From positions 29,848 through 93,847 of the forward strand of contig CAXPJI010000032.1 in NCBI GenBank assembly GCA_964217345.1: a stretch of DNA of 64,000 nt. Direction: 5' to 3'. The first letter of the stretch is position 1; the number at the start of each line of letters is the position of its first letter. Below are positions 17,580-26,510 of the stretch, one piece after another. A model generated the notes under the pieces. It did no database searches. It was given only the letters and a program-made list of their open reading frames with translations, and was not told the DNA's origin. Made by a program: the position numbers and the translations under genes. This DNA is from UBA3478 sp964217345. Lineage in GTDB: Bacteria; Bacteroidota; Bacteroidia; Flavobacteriales; Flavobacteriaceae.

Positions 17580-20120
17580 ATGAAACACTATTTCGTTGCA
17601 CTTTTTAGTATCCTAGGAATGCTGAGTGCCCAGGCTCAAATGCCTAATCGTCCAATGCCATCGATGACTCCCATTACCATTACTGGTAGTGTAGTCGATA
17701 AAGATAGTGGACAGCCTCTAGAATACGCAACTCTGGTTTTACAAAGTGTTCGAATGCCTGATCGAGTTACTGGAGGTATTACCGATGAATCTGGAAAATT
17801 TTCGGTAGAAACGCTTCCGGGAATGTATCATATTCGTGTAGAATTCTTATCATTCAAAACCTATTCTCAAGAAAATGTTAGACTTACCGCTGCTACCGAT
17901 TTAGGTCAAATTGCTCTTGAGGCTGATGTTGCTCAATTGGAGGAAGTTGAAGTCGTTGCAGAGCGAACCACCGTTGAATTAAGACTAGATAAGAAGGTAT
18001 ACAATGTTGGCCAAGACCTCACTGTTAAGGGAGGTTCGGTTACGGATGTTCTTGACAATGTGCCTTCGGTAAGTGTTGACGTAGAAGGAAATATTTCGCT
18101 TAGAGGTAATCAAAGTGTACGTATTTTGATTAACGGGAAGCCTTCAGCCCTTTCAGGTCTTAGTAATGACGCACTACGTCAACTACCAGCAGAAGCCATA
18201 GAAAAGGTAGAGGTAATCACTAACCCATCGGCTAGGTATGATGCAGAAGGGACGGCAGGAATCTTGAACATTGTTCTAAGACAAGAAAAAACCAAAGGTT
18301 TAAACGGATCGGTTACCGTTAACGTTGGAACACCAGAAAACACTGGTAGCAACCTGAATTTAAATCTCAGAAGGAAATCATTTAATTTATTCTCAAACAC
18401 TTCATACAGAAGTAATAATAACCCAGGAAATTCTTCAAATCTGCAAACCAATTTCAACACTGACGGTACCGTTGCTAGTTATCAAGATGAATTTGGGAGA
18501 AACGAGCGTATTCGCGAAGGGTTCAACACAAATATTGGTTTAGAACTTCTTTTAGGTAAAAAATCATCCTTTACGCAAACCTTTTTGTACCGAAACAGTG
18601 ACGGACAAAATCTTAGCACGGTAGACTTCTTTAACTATGATAGCAACCGACTTCCTACTATTTCGAGGTTAAGAACGAACTCAGGGGATGAAACTGATGT
18701 TACCTATCAATATTCAGCGAATTTTGTAAAAGATTTTAAGAAGTATGGACAAAAATTAACAGCTGATTTTCAATACTCTACAGGAGAGGAATTGTCCAAT
18801 TCAGGAATTAATGAAAGTGTTTTAAGCGACGAAACGATTTTTATACCTTCCGAAGCAACCTATACTAGTGAGGAACAGATTAATCGTTTATTTCAATTCG
18901 ATTATGTCAACCCCATTGGTGAAAATAATAGTGGGCAATTTGAATTAGGATATCGAGGTACGTTTAACGATTTCTACACCGATTTTGAATTGCAACTTCA
19001 AGAAGAGGCAAACGGTCCTCTTCTTAGAGATCCTAACACTAGTAATCAATTGGTTTATAAGGAATATGTAAACGCTGGATACGTACAATTAGGCAATAAA
19101 TTTGGTAAGGTCTCATTATTAGGTGGACTGCGTGTAGAAAATTCAGCAATTACGGTGAATTCATCCGGTGATTTTGGACAGGACAATAACAAAAAAGAGT
19201 ACACCAACTGGTTCCCATCTCTTTTTGTAGGATATGAGTTCTCTGAAACCGAACAATTTACCCTAAGCTATAGTAGACGTCTTAGAAGACCTCGATCTTG
19301 GTTTATCAATCCTTTTGTAAGACGAAATAGTAATACCAACCTATTTGTCGGTAATCCTGATCTTGACCCAACTTATTCGAACGCTTTTGATTTAGGATAC
19401 CTTAAGCGCTTCGGAAAATTAACACTGAATACATCTACTTATTATAACAAGAGTACTGGGGTGTTCCAATTTGTTGTTCAAGAGACTGGAGATTTCGTAG
19501 AAATTGATACGGGTGATGGTCAAATTGTTAGTGTTCCCGTGCAGCTAAGAAGTCCTATTAACCTTGCTACTGAGTATCGATACGGTGGAGAATTAACTAC
19601 TTCTTACTCTCCAAAACGCGGTATGAGGTTCTCTTGGAACATCAATCTATTTCAACAACAATTACAAGGAGACTTTTCTTACACAAATAGTTTAGGCGAA
19701 GAGATTACCCAAAATTTCGATACGGAGAATTTTAGTTGGTTCAGTAGAATCAGTGGACAATTTCCATTACCTGGAAAAATCAACTTTCAAACTAATGCAT
19801 TCTACAGTGGCCCATCTGTAAATCCACAGGGAACCAACAAAGGAGTTCTTTCGGTGAACCTAGCGATGAGTAAAGAAATTCTAAATGATAAAGGTTCTAT
19901 TTCATTTAACGTAAGTGATTTGTTCAATCAGAGAAAACGAATCTCTGAAACGAGAACGTTTAACGTCTTCACACAAAGTGAGAACCAATGGAGACAGCGT
20001 CAAACTACTCTTACCTTTAGATATCGTTTCAATGAACAAGAAGGTCAAAGAAACAATCGCCGAAGACCAGATATGGGAGAAGGTGGCGGTGGTGAAGAAT
20101 TTGAATTCGGAACGCCGTAA
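17580..20120 (+). CDS. TonB-dependent receptor family outer-membrane beta-barrel protein
   Basis: An 846-residue outer-membrane protein. Order of parts: signal peptide (cleavage near LSAQAQ), a short Met/Pro-rich linker (MPNRPMPSM), a carboxypeptidase-regulatory-like domain (about 30-115, with GSVVDKDSGQPLEYATL), a plug domain (about 130-235, with NPSARYDAEGTAGI), and a large barrel of the OMP_b-brl_3 type ending near residue 815. The C-terminus is unusual: an Arg-rich, then Gly/Glu-rich tail (MGEGGGGEEFEFGTP). Proteins of this type in Bacteroidota import or export unknown ligands, often peptides or metal complexes; no SusD partner is present. It follows the lysine-tailed secreted protein and ends at a strong terminator. 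Confidence 0.9.
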   Translation: MKHYFVALFSILGMLSAQAQMPNRPMPSMTPITITGSVVDKDSGQPLEYATLVLQSVRMPDRVTGGITDESGKFSVETLPGMYHIRVEFLSFKTYSQENVRLTAATDLGQIALEADVAQLEEVEVVAERTTVELRLDKKVYNVGQDLTVKGGSVTDVLDNVPSVSVDVEGNISLRGNQSVRILINGKPSALSGLSNDALRQLPAEAIEKVEVITNPSARYDAEGTAGILNIVLRQEKTKGLNGSVTVNVGTPENTGSNLNLNLRRKSFNLFSNTSYRSNNNPGNSSNLQTNFNTDGTVASYQDEFGRNERIREGFNTNIGLELLLGKKSSFTQTFLYRNSDGQNLSTVDFFNYDSNRLPTISRLRTNSGDETDVTYQYSANFVKDFKKYGQKLTADFQYSTGEELSNSGINESVLSDETIFIPSEATYTSEEQINRLFQFDYVNPIGENNSGQFELGYRGTFNDFYTDFELQLQEEANGPLLRDPNTSNQLVYKEYVNAGYVQLGNKFGKVSLLGGLRVENSAITVNSSGDFGQDNNKKEYTNWFPSLFVGYEFSETEQFTLSYSRRLRRPRSWFINPFVRRNSNTNLFVGNPDLDPTYSNAFDLGYLKRFGKLTLNTSTYYNKSTGVFQFVVQETGDFVEIDTGDGQIVSVPVQLRSPINLATEYRYGGELTTSYSPKRGMRFSWNINLFQQQLQGDFSYTNSLGEEITQNFDTENFSWFSRISGQFPLPGKINFQTNAFYSGPSVNPQGTNKGVLSVNLAMSKEILNDKGSISFNVSDLFNQRKRISETRTFNVFTQSENQWRQRQTTLTFRYRFNEQEGQRNNRRRPDMGEGGGGEEFEFGTP

Positions 20121-20138
20121 ATTAAAAAAGCTTTCAAT

Positions 20139-20168
20139 AAAAAAGGCCCGGAATACCGGGCCTTTTTT
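20139..20168. terminator. Rho-independent terminator
   Basis: Stem AAAAGGCCCGG / CCGGGCCTTTT with a five-base loop and flanking A and T runs. It closes the prfB-receptor transcript and can also stop the small leftward gene at 20186-20353. Confidence 0.92.
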
Positions 20169-20185
20169 TATACTATCTAAGTCAC

Positions 20186-20353
20186 TTAAGACTGTGTTTC
20201 TTTCTCTTTTCTTTTCTCTTTTAAGAATTCAATAAAACTACCTGTCAACCAGTAAGGAATCACAAAGGTTAAAAGAAAAATCATCAACCAAAATCCTATG
20301 GTTAGAATGCTCAAAAAGGCGATAAATCCTAAGTATTGATCAAATTCAATCAT
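20186..20353 (-). CDS. Small membrane protein, 55 residues
   Basis: A short leftward frame filling most of the space between the receptor and fumC. It starts MIEFDQYLGF, has one long hydrophobic segment (about residues 8-36, IAFLSILTIGFWLMIFLLTF), an aromatic interface patch (IPYWLTGSF) and a basic/acidic tail (LKEKRKEKE). The composition is that of a real single- or double-pass inner-membrane protein with a positive cytoplasmic tail, and the reverse strand is not coding here. A box TATATTCG, one mismatch from TAnnTTTG, lies upstream, and the terminator at 20139-20168 lies beyond its stop. I do not recognise a family; the function is unknown. Confidence 0.7.
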   Translation of the reverse strand: MIEFDQYLGFIAFLSILTIGFWLMIFLLTFVIPYWLTGSFIEFLKEKRKEKETQS

Positions 20354-20445
20354 GGTAATTCTTATTTATAACGCGAATATAAGATGTTTTAAGATTTGGC
20401 TGCAAGCAAAAGGATATAAATCAAGGTAAAAATAGCAGAAGTGGT

Positions 20446-20453
20446 TAACTTTG
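20446..20453 (+). promoter_or_regulatory. -7 promoter box TAACTTTG (fumC)
   Basis: Exact TAnnTTTG match 19 bases before the fumC start. Confidence 0.6.
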
Positions 20454-20472
20454 AATTTCAAATTGACACATC

Positions 20473-21864
20473 ATGGAATATAGAATTGAAAAAGATACCA
20501 TGGGTGAAGTGCATGTTCCCAAGAATGTATATTGGGGTGCTCAAACCCAAAGATCTATCAATAACTTCAAAATTGGTCCGCAAGGCTCGATGCCTAGGGA
20601 AATTATTTATGGATTTGCCTATCTAAAGAAGGCAGCCGCTTATGCAAATTCTGAATTAGGAGTTCTTGATGCTACAAAAAGAGATCTTATTGCTAAAGTT
20701 TGCGATGAAATCCTAGAAGGAAAATTAGACGACCAATTTCCCTTGGTTATTTGGCAGACTGGTTCAGGAACCCAAAGTAACATGAACGTTAATGAGGTAA
20801 TTGCAAATAGAGCACATGTTTTAGAAGGAAATGCACTCGGAGAGGGTATGCGTACCTTGAGCCCCAATGACGATGTGAATAAGTCTCAATCGTCTAATGA
20901 CACCTTCCCTACCGGAATGCATATTGCGATCTATCAAAAAATTGTTTCAGAATCGATTCCAAAAATCGATTCGTTAAAAAAAGCCTTAAATCAGAAAGCT
21001 AAAGCTTTTAGCGATGTGGTTAAGATCGGACGTACCCACCTGATGGACGCCACCCCTCTAACCCTTGGACAAGAATTTTCAGGTTATGTAGCCCAACTCG
21101 ATTTTGGATTGAAAGCATTAACCCGATCGCTTGATCATCTATCGCAACTAGCACTCGGAGGAACTGCTGTTGGAACTGGTTTGAATACTCCAAAGGGCTA
21201 TGATGTATTAGTAGCAAAATACATTGCTGAGTTCACGGGATTACCCTTTATAACGGCTGATAACAAATTCGAAGCATTAGCTGCTCATGATGCACTTGTT
21301 GAATCTCACGGAGCATTAAAACAATTAGCGGTCTCTATGAATAAGATCGCTAATGATATTCGATTAATGGCTTCAGGACCAAGATCTGGAATTGGTGAGT
21401 TAATACTCCCAGCAAATGAACCAGGAAGTTCAATCATGCCTGGCAAAGTCAACCCTACACAAGCAGAAGCAATTACCATGGTTTGTGCTCAGGTTATGGG
21501 TAATGATGTGGCCGTTACCATTGGTGGTACACAAGGACATTACGAATTGAATGTATTTAAACCAATGATGGCTGCGAATGTATTGCAATCGGCAACGCTT
21601 CTTGCTGATGCTGCTCATAGTTTTGAAGTGAATTGTGTCATCGGAATTGAACCGAATCACAAAAGAATTAAAACACTCTTAGACAACTCACTAATGCTGG
21701 TCACTGCTTTGAATACTAAAATTGGTTATTATAAGGCCGCAGAAATTGCCAATTCAGCTCACGAGAGGGGTACTACTCTAAAGGAAGAAGCCGTACGACT
21801 AGGCTATGTAAGTGAAGAAGACTACGATCGTTTTGTTCGCCCTGAAGACATGATTGGTCATTAA
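20473..21864 (+). CDS. fumC: Class II fumarate hydratase
   Basis: Iron-independent fumarase of the TCA cycle, interconverting fumarate and L-malate; a homotetramer in the cytoplasm. The 463-residue length is standard. Family signatures are plain: the superfamily loop GSSIMPGKVNP, the substrate-site region SGTQSNMNVNE, SSNDTFPTGMH and KIGRTHLMDATP. These distinguish it from aspartase by overall similarity to FumC, although the two families share the loop. It is monocistronic, with its own promoter box and a terminator shared with the convergent coiled-coil gene. Confidence 0.96.
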   Translation: MEYRIEKDTMGEVHVPKNVYWGAQTQRSINNFKIGPQGSMPREIIYGFAYLKKAAAYANSELGVLDATKRDLIAKVCDEILEGKLDDQFPLVIWQTGSGTQSNMNVNEVIANRAHVLEGNALGEGMRTLSPNDDVNKSQSSNDTFPTGMHIAIYQKIVSESIPKIDSLKKALNQKAKAFSDVVKIGRTHLMDATPLTLGQEFSGYVAQLDFGLKALTRSLDHLSQLALGGTAVGTGLNTPKGYDVLVAKYIAEFTGLPFITADNKFEALAAHDALVESHGALKQLAVSMNKIANDIRLMASGPRSGIGELILPANEPGSSIMPGKVNPTQAEAITMVCAQVMGNDVAVTIGGTQGHYELNVFKPMMAANVLQSATLLADAAHSFEVNCVIGIEPNHKRIKTLLDNSLMLVTALNTKIGYYKAAEIANSAHERGTTLKEEAVRLGYVSEEDYDRFVRPEDMIGH

Positions 21865-21885
21865 ATTATGAAATAGATGCAATAA

Positions 21886-21914
21886 AAAAAGGCTCCCAAA
21901 TTGGGAGCCTTTTC
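21886..21914. terminator. Bidirectional rho-independent terminator
   Basis: Stem AAAAGGCTCCCA / TGGGAGCCTTTT between the convergent fumC and coiled-coil genes. Confidence 0.9.
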
Positions 21915-21935
21915 TATGGTTGGTAAAACTTAAAA

Positions 21936-22808
21936 TTACTTTAAAAAGAATTTTGAAGTTCCGATAAGTTCTAGATCGTTGTCGTAAACATTAACCATGT
22001 AGTTTCCTTTAGCAAATTCGCCAGTCGTAGAACCCACATAATCACAAACATCTAAAATGTCATTCTCATAGTAGAATGCAGTGACCTTACTAACTGATAA
22101 TGTGCGGCTGTTTACAGAAACTGATTCTGAAGCGCCAACTAGGTTCCCATCAGGTCCTAAAACTTCGATAAAGAAATTCTTATCTCCTGCTTGAGCGATG
22201 GCATTGTCTCTAACTGTAAAACAAACTTTGAAGTTGTCAGTGCGACGTGCACGATTAACATCCTTGAAGTTTCCGTTATTCTTAACCTTAACCGCCTGAA
22301 CGTTTAGAGACTCTAAACGAAGTTGAGCAGCGATACGGTTCTCTTGCTCAAGGATAATGTTTTGTTGAACTATAGAATCATTTAATGCTGCAACACGCTC
22401 AAGTTCTTTCTGAGTAGCCTCGTTAAGAGACTGAAGTGCGATGTTACTTGCTGTTAAGGAATCTAAACGAGCCATTAGTGTAGCGCGCTCTTTTCTTAAC
22501 TGATAAACCTGACGACGAAATCTAGATAATGTCGCAACGTCAGCTTTTAATGTTTTAACAGAATCGATATAGTTAGCAATCTCTCCACGAGCAGCTAATA
22601 ACTCTTCGCTAAGTGCGTTAGTTTCAAGGATAGACTTGTCATAATCTGACTTAAGCCCTTCAAGCTCCTGAATAACTTCAGCTTTCTCTGCGTTTAAAGC
22701 TTCTTCTGTTTTCTTTCCGCTGATGTAAAGGCTAATTGCAAATGCTGCAGCGGCTACAAATAGGATACCTAATATTGCGGGTAACGCTTTAGATCCTGAT
22801 TTTTCCAT
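21936..22808 (-). CDS. Coiled-coil inner-membrane protein, unknown function
   Basis: A 290-residue protein with one N-terminal membrane anchor (about 8-30, ALPAILGILFVAAAAFAISL), a long heptad-rich coiled coil (about 35-170, rich in Leu, Glu, Ala and Asn) and a C-terminal beta-rich domain of about 110 residues (VCFTVRDNAIAQAG to the end). Only the anchor and coil are obvious; the C-terminal domain resembles nothing I can name, but proteins with this layout are common as conserved hypotheticals in Flavobacteriia. It probably projects into the periplasm and spans part of it. It has its own promoter box and a shared terminator. Confidence 0.8.
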   Translation of the reverse strand: MEKSGSKALPAILGILFVAAAAFAISLYISGKKTEEALNAEKAEVIQELEGLKSDYDKSILETNALSEELLAARGEIANYIDSVKTLKADVATLSRFRRQVYQLRKERATLMARLDSLTASNIALQSLNEATQKELERVAALNDSIVQQNIILEQENRIAAQLRLESLNVQAVKVKNNGNFKDVNRARRTDNFKVCFTVRDNAIAQAGDKNFFIEVLGPDGNLVGASESVSVNSRTLSVSKVTAFYYENDILDVCDYVGSTTGEFAKGNYMVNVYDNDLELIGTSKFFLK

Positions 22809-22840
22809 AATGATATTGATTTAAAGTCTTTAACTAGCTG

Positions 22841-22848
22841 CAAATATA
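22841..22848 (-). promoter_or_regulatory. -7 promoter box TATATTTG
   Basis: Exact TAnnTTTG match on the minus strand, 32 bases before the coiled-coil protein start. Confidence 0.6.
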
Positions 22849-22882
22849 GCAGGATTCTTGCCAAATGGGCAAGTTTTAATGG

Positions 22883-24574
22883 TTAACGAATTAATTTTTT
22901 GTACTTGATTCTTGTTGGGGTCACTTCCTTACCTAATCGTTTTTTTCGATTTTCTTCGTAATCAGAAAATGATCCTTCGAAGAAATACACTGAAGAATTC
23001 CCCTCAAAGGCAAGTATATGTGTGCAGATTCTATCTAGAAACCAACGATCGTGAGAGATCACTAACGCACAACCAGCAAAATTTTCTAATCCTTCTTCTA
23101 GAGCCCTTAATGTGTTGACATCCAAATCATTAGTCGGCTCATCGAGTAACAAAACATTCCCCTCTTCTTTAAGAGTCATTGCCAAATGCAATCGATTTCG
23201 TTCTCCTCCAGAAAGTAGTTTAACCTTCTTGTTTTGTTCACTACCTGAGAAGTTGAATCGACTTAAATAGGCTCTTGAATTTACCTCTCTTCCAGACATA
23301 AGGATGAGTTCTTGACCATCAGAAAAATTCTCCCAAATGGTTTTTTCAGGATCAATATTGCTGTGACTTTGGTCAACATAGGCCACTTTAGCGGTTTCAC
23401 CAACCTCAAAAGAACCACCATCAGGAGTTAATTCTCCCATGATCATTTTAAAAAGAGTCGTTTTCCCGGCACCATTGGGCCCAATAACTCCTACAATTCC
23501 TGCTTGTGGTAATTTAAAACTTAATTCTTCATACAGTAAACGATCTCCGAAACCTTTTTTGATTGCATTAGCCTCAATTACAGTGGTTCCCAATCGAGGA
23601 CCATTCGGTATATAAATCTCAAGCTTCTCTTCGAGTTGTTTTTGGTCTTGACTTAGGAGCTTATCATAATTGTTTAAACGTGCTTTTTGTTTAGTTTGCC
23701 TACCTTTTGCTCCTTGTCTTACCCATTCTAACTCTCGTTCAAGAGTTTTTTGTCGCTTACTTGCTTGCTTGCTCTCCTGTTCTAAACGTTTTGTTTTTTG
23801 GTCTAGCCAAGAAGAGTAATTTCCTTTCCATGGAATACCCTCACCTCGATCTAACTCAAGTATCCATCCGGCTACATTATCTAAAAAATAACGATCGTGT
23901 GTAACCGCAATTACGGTTCCAGCGTATTGTGAAAGGTGTTGCTCTAACCATAATACCGATTCGGCATCTAAATGGTTGGTTGGCTCGTCGAGTAATAAAA
24001 CATCCGGTTGTTGCAATAGAAGTCGACATAATGCTACTCTTCGACGTTCACCTCCAGAAAGAACCGATATAGGAGTATCAGGCTCAGGAGTACGAAGCGC
24101 ATCCATGGCAATTTCTAATCGGGTGTCTAATTCCCAAGCATTGCTAGCATCGATTTGGTCTTGTAAACGGGCCTGTTCGTCCATAAGCTTTTGCATTTTA
24201 TCTGCATCCTCATAAACTTCTGGAAGTCCGAACAAGTCATTGATTTCATTATATCGATCAAGAATAGCCACCGTTTCTGCAGCTCCTTCACGTACAATAT
24301 CAATTACTGTTTTAGTCTCGTCTAATGTGGGCTCTTGTTCTAGATAACCAACGGTGTAACCCGGTGAAAAAACCACATCCCCTCGGTAATTGGTATCTAA
24401 TCCTGCAATAATCTTAAGCAGTGTAGATTTACCCGATCCATTTAAACCGAGAATACCGATCTTGGCTCCATAGAAAAAGCTGAGATAAATATTATTGAGA
24501 ACTGGAGTTTGAGCACCTGAAAAGGTCTTAGTCACTCCAGACATGGAGAAAATTACCTTCTTATCGTCTGACAT
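22883..24574 (-). CDS. ettA: ABC-F protein, energy-dependent translational throttle EttA
   Basis: A 563-residue soluble protein with two tandem ABC ATPase domains and no membrane part. Walker A motifs are GLNGSGKSTL and GPNGAGKTTL; the signatures are LSGGERRRVAL and LSGGERNRLHL; both Walker B regions read LLLDEPTN. The arm segment in domain 1 and the linker (KRLEQESKQASKRQKTLERE) fit the EttA branch of ABC-F, which binds the ribosomal E site and gates entry into elongation according to ATP/ADP ratio. The length (E. coli 555) agrees. Antibiotic-resistance ABC-F proteins have longer linkers, so resistance is not suggested. Confidence 0.94.
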   Translation of the reverse strand: MSDDKKVIFSMSGVTKTFSGAQTPVLNNIYLSFFYGAKIGILGLNGSGKSTLLKIIAGLDTNYRGDVVFSPGYTVGYLEQEPTLDETKTVIDIVREGAAETVAILDRYNEINDLFGLPEVYEDADKMQKLMDEQARLQDQIDASNAWELDTRLEIAMDALRTPEPDTPISVLSGGERRRVALCRLLLQQPDVLLLDEPTNHLDAESVLWLEQHLSQYAGTVIAVTHDRYFLDNVAGWILELDRGEGIPWKGNYSSWLDQKTKRLEQESKQASKRQKTLERELEWVRQGAKGRQTKQKARLNNYDKLLSQDQKQLEEKLEIYIPNGPRLGTTVIEANAIKKGFGDRLLYEELSFKLPQAGIVGVIGPNGAGKTTLFKMIMGELTPDGGSFEVGETAKVAYVDQSHSNIDPEKTIWENFSDGQELILMSGREVNSRAYLSRFNFSGSEQNKKVKLLSGGERNRLHLAMTLKEEGNVLLLDEPTNDLDVNTLRALEEGLENFAGCALVISHDRWFLDRICTHILAFEGNSSVYFFEGSFSDYEENRKKRLGKEVTPTRIKYKKLIR

Positions 24575-24597
24575 ATGATGGTCTATAAAATTAAAAT

Positions 24598-24774
24598 CTA
24601 AACTCTTCCTTTTAGGGCATTAAATACCCAGGCGATGGCAAAAAAACCGATTCCTACTGTGGCAAACCCCCATCCGGCAACCTCATCGTACTTAAATGCA
24701 GCCAAGGCTAAAAGCACAAGTCCCATAAGGATCATCAGAAATGTAGCGTAGGCTAAAACTGTATTTTTATTCAT
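24598..24774 (-). CDS. Small membrane protein, CAL67264-like
   Basis: A 58-residue leftward frame starting MNKNTVLAYATFLMI. It has two hydrophobic helices (about 5-26 and 36-55) separated by a short charged turn (FKYDEVAGWG), ending NALKGRV. This matches, from memory, a conserved Bacteroidota family annotated as CAL67264 family membrane protein, of unknown function. It sits just upstream of ettA in the same direction (23 bases), so both may share a transcript. Confidence 0.82.
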   Translation of the reverse strand: MNKNTVLAYATFLMILMGLVLLALAAFKYDEVAGWGFATVGIGFFAIAWVFNALKGRV

Positions 24775-24875
24775 GGTTTTGTATTTGTTGCAGTGCCCAA
24801 AGTTCGTAAAAATGGCTCAATAAATTGTACCTTCACGGCATTATTGCTAATCGTATAAATCGGTATAAGCAGGCT

Positions 24876-26510
24876 ATGAAAAAGACTAAAAAGCAACTCG
24901 AGAACGAAATTCATCATCGCAATGCAGTAAAAGAACTTCAATCCATTTTAGGAGAAGTTTATCTGGGTGGTGGTAAAAAGCGTCTTGAAAAGAAAAGATT
25001 AGAAGGAAAGCTAACTGCTCGAGAACGCATCTCCTATCTATTAGATAAGAACACACCTTACCAAGAAATTGGTGCGTTGACCGCTCATAATCAATACCAA
25101 GATCACGGCGGTTGTCCTTCTGCAGGTGTGATCACCATTCTCGGTTATGTAAATAACAGACTATGCATCATAGTTGCAAACGATTCTACGGTTAAGGCAG
25201 GGGCATGGTTTCCATTAACTGCGAAGAAAAATCTTAGAGCTCAAGAGATAGCTATAGAGAATAAAATTCCTATTCTTTATCTAGTAGATAGTGCTGGGAT
25301 TTATTTACCCCTTCAAGATGAAGTTTTCGCCGACAAGGAGCACTTTGGAAGAATTTTCAGGAACAACGCTAAATTAAGTGCCATGGGAGTTCCCCAACTC
25401 TCGGCCGTTTTAGGGTCTTGTGTTGCCGGAGGTGCCTATCTACCTATTATGAGCGATGAAACAATCATGGTTGAAGGTGCAGGGTCAATCTTTCTTGCTG
25501 GTCCTTATTTAGTAAAGGCAGCTATAGGAGAAACTATTGATGCCGAGACTCTAGGTGGTGCACATACCCATAATGCGATATCCGGAGTTGCCGATTATAA
25601 AGCAAAGGATGACAAGGAGGCTTTGGACATTTTAAAGCAACTAGTAGGATCTTTAAAACTGCCAAAAACGGCGGGTTTTGACCGAATTAAAAGTGAGTCT
25701 CCACTTATAGCTCCTGAAGAAATTTACAATCGACTACCTTCAAAACGAAGTGAAGCCTACGATACGCATACCATCATTGAAGCCATCGTTGATGCTAATT
25801 CATTCCTGTCTTACAAAGAATCTTATGGAAAAAGCCTCATCACTGGTTATGCACGTATCGATGGCTGGGCCGTAGGGATTGTGTCTAACCAGCGTAAGAT
25901 CGAAAAAAATGCAAAGGGTGAGATGCAAATTGGAGGAGTGATTTATTCAGATTCAGCCGATAAAGCAACCCGTTTCATCGCCAACTGTAATCAAAAAGGA
26001 ATTCCACTAGTGTTTCTGCATGATGTCACAGGGTTTATGGTAGGCAGCAAAAGTGAACATGGAGGAATTATTAAGGACGGAGCTAAGATGGTAAACGCGG
26101 TTAGCAATTCAGTGGTTCCGAAATTTAGTATAGTCATGGGTAATTCTTATGGCGCTGGCAACTACGCTATGTGCGGAAAAGCCTATGATCCGCGATTAAT
26201 TGTGGCGTGGCCCTCTGCGGAGATTGCTGTAATGAGCGGAGGTTCAGCGTCTAAAGTACTGTTGCAAATTGAAGAAGCTAAACTTCAAAAACAAGGAGGT
26301 ACCCTTTCAGATGAAGAAAAGCAAACCTTACTAGAAAACATCGAATCAAAATATAAGGAAAGTACCTCGCCATACTATGCCGCCTCTAGGTTGTGGGTTG
26401 ATGCGATCATCGATCCTGTTGAAACTAGGGAATTAATTTCACTAGGGATTGCTATGGCGAATCATAATGACGAAAAGCATATATTCAATATGGGAGTACT
26501 CCAAGTCTAG
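24876..26510 (+). CDS. Acyl-CoA carboxylase carboxyltransferase (beta) subunit, methylcrotonyl-CoA type
   Basis: Carboxyltransferase subunit of a biotin-dependent acyl-CoA carboxylase, moving CO2 from biotin to an acyl-CoA. The 544-residue crotonase-fold protein has N- and C-terminal domains: GGGKKRLEKKRLEGKLTARE, VLGSCVAGGAYLP, IFLAGPYLVKAAIGE, then GFMVGSKSEHGGIIKDGAKM and GNSYGAGNYAMCG. Residue choice resembles methylcrotonyl-CoA carboxylase (leucine breakdown) more than propionyl-CoA carboxylase, but this is not decisive. The biotin carboxylase partner is not in the window. The frame is open from 24825, but the Met at 24876 (MKKTKKQLE) is the better start. Its stop overlaps the convergent menE by four bases. 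Confidence 0.9.
   Translation: MKKTKKQLENEIHHRNAVKELQSILGEVYLGGGKKRLEKKRLEGKLTARERISYLLDKNTPYQEIGALTAHNQYQDHGGCPSAGVITILGYVNNRLCIIVANDSTVKAGAWFPLTAKKNLRAQEIAIENKIPILYLVDSAGIYLPLQDEVFADKEHFGRIFRNNAKLSAMGVPQLSAVLGSCVAGGAYLPIMSDETIMVEGAGSIFLAGPYLVKAAIGETIDAETLGGAHTHNAISGVADYKAKDDKEALDILKQLVGSLKLPKTAGFDRIKSESPLIAPEEIYNRLPSKRSEAYDTHTIIEAIVDANSFLSYKESYGKSLITGYARIDGWAVGIVSNQRKIEKNAKGEMQIGGVIYSDSADKATRFIANCNQKGIPLVFLHDVTGFMVGSKSEHGGIIKDGAKMVNAVSNSVVPKFSIVMGNSYGAGNYAMCGKAYDPRLIVAWPSAEIAVMSGGSASKVLLQIEEAKLQKQGGTLSDEEKQTLLENIESKYKESTSPYYAASRLWVDAIIDPVETRELISLGIAMANHNDEKHIFNMGVLQV

Noticed and set aside
23707..24215. Plus-strand frames inside ettA
   Set aside because: Low-complexity shadows of the ABC-F gene, without motifs of their own.
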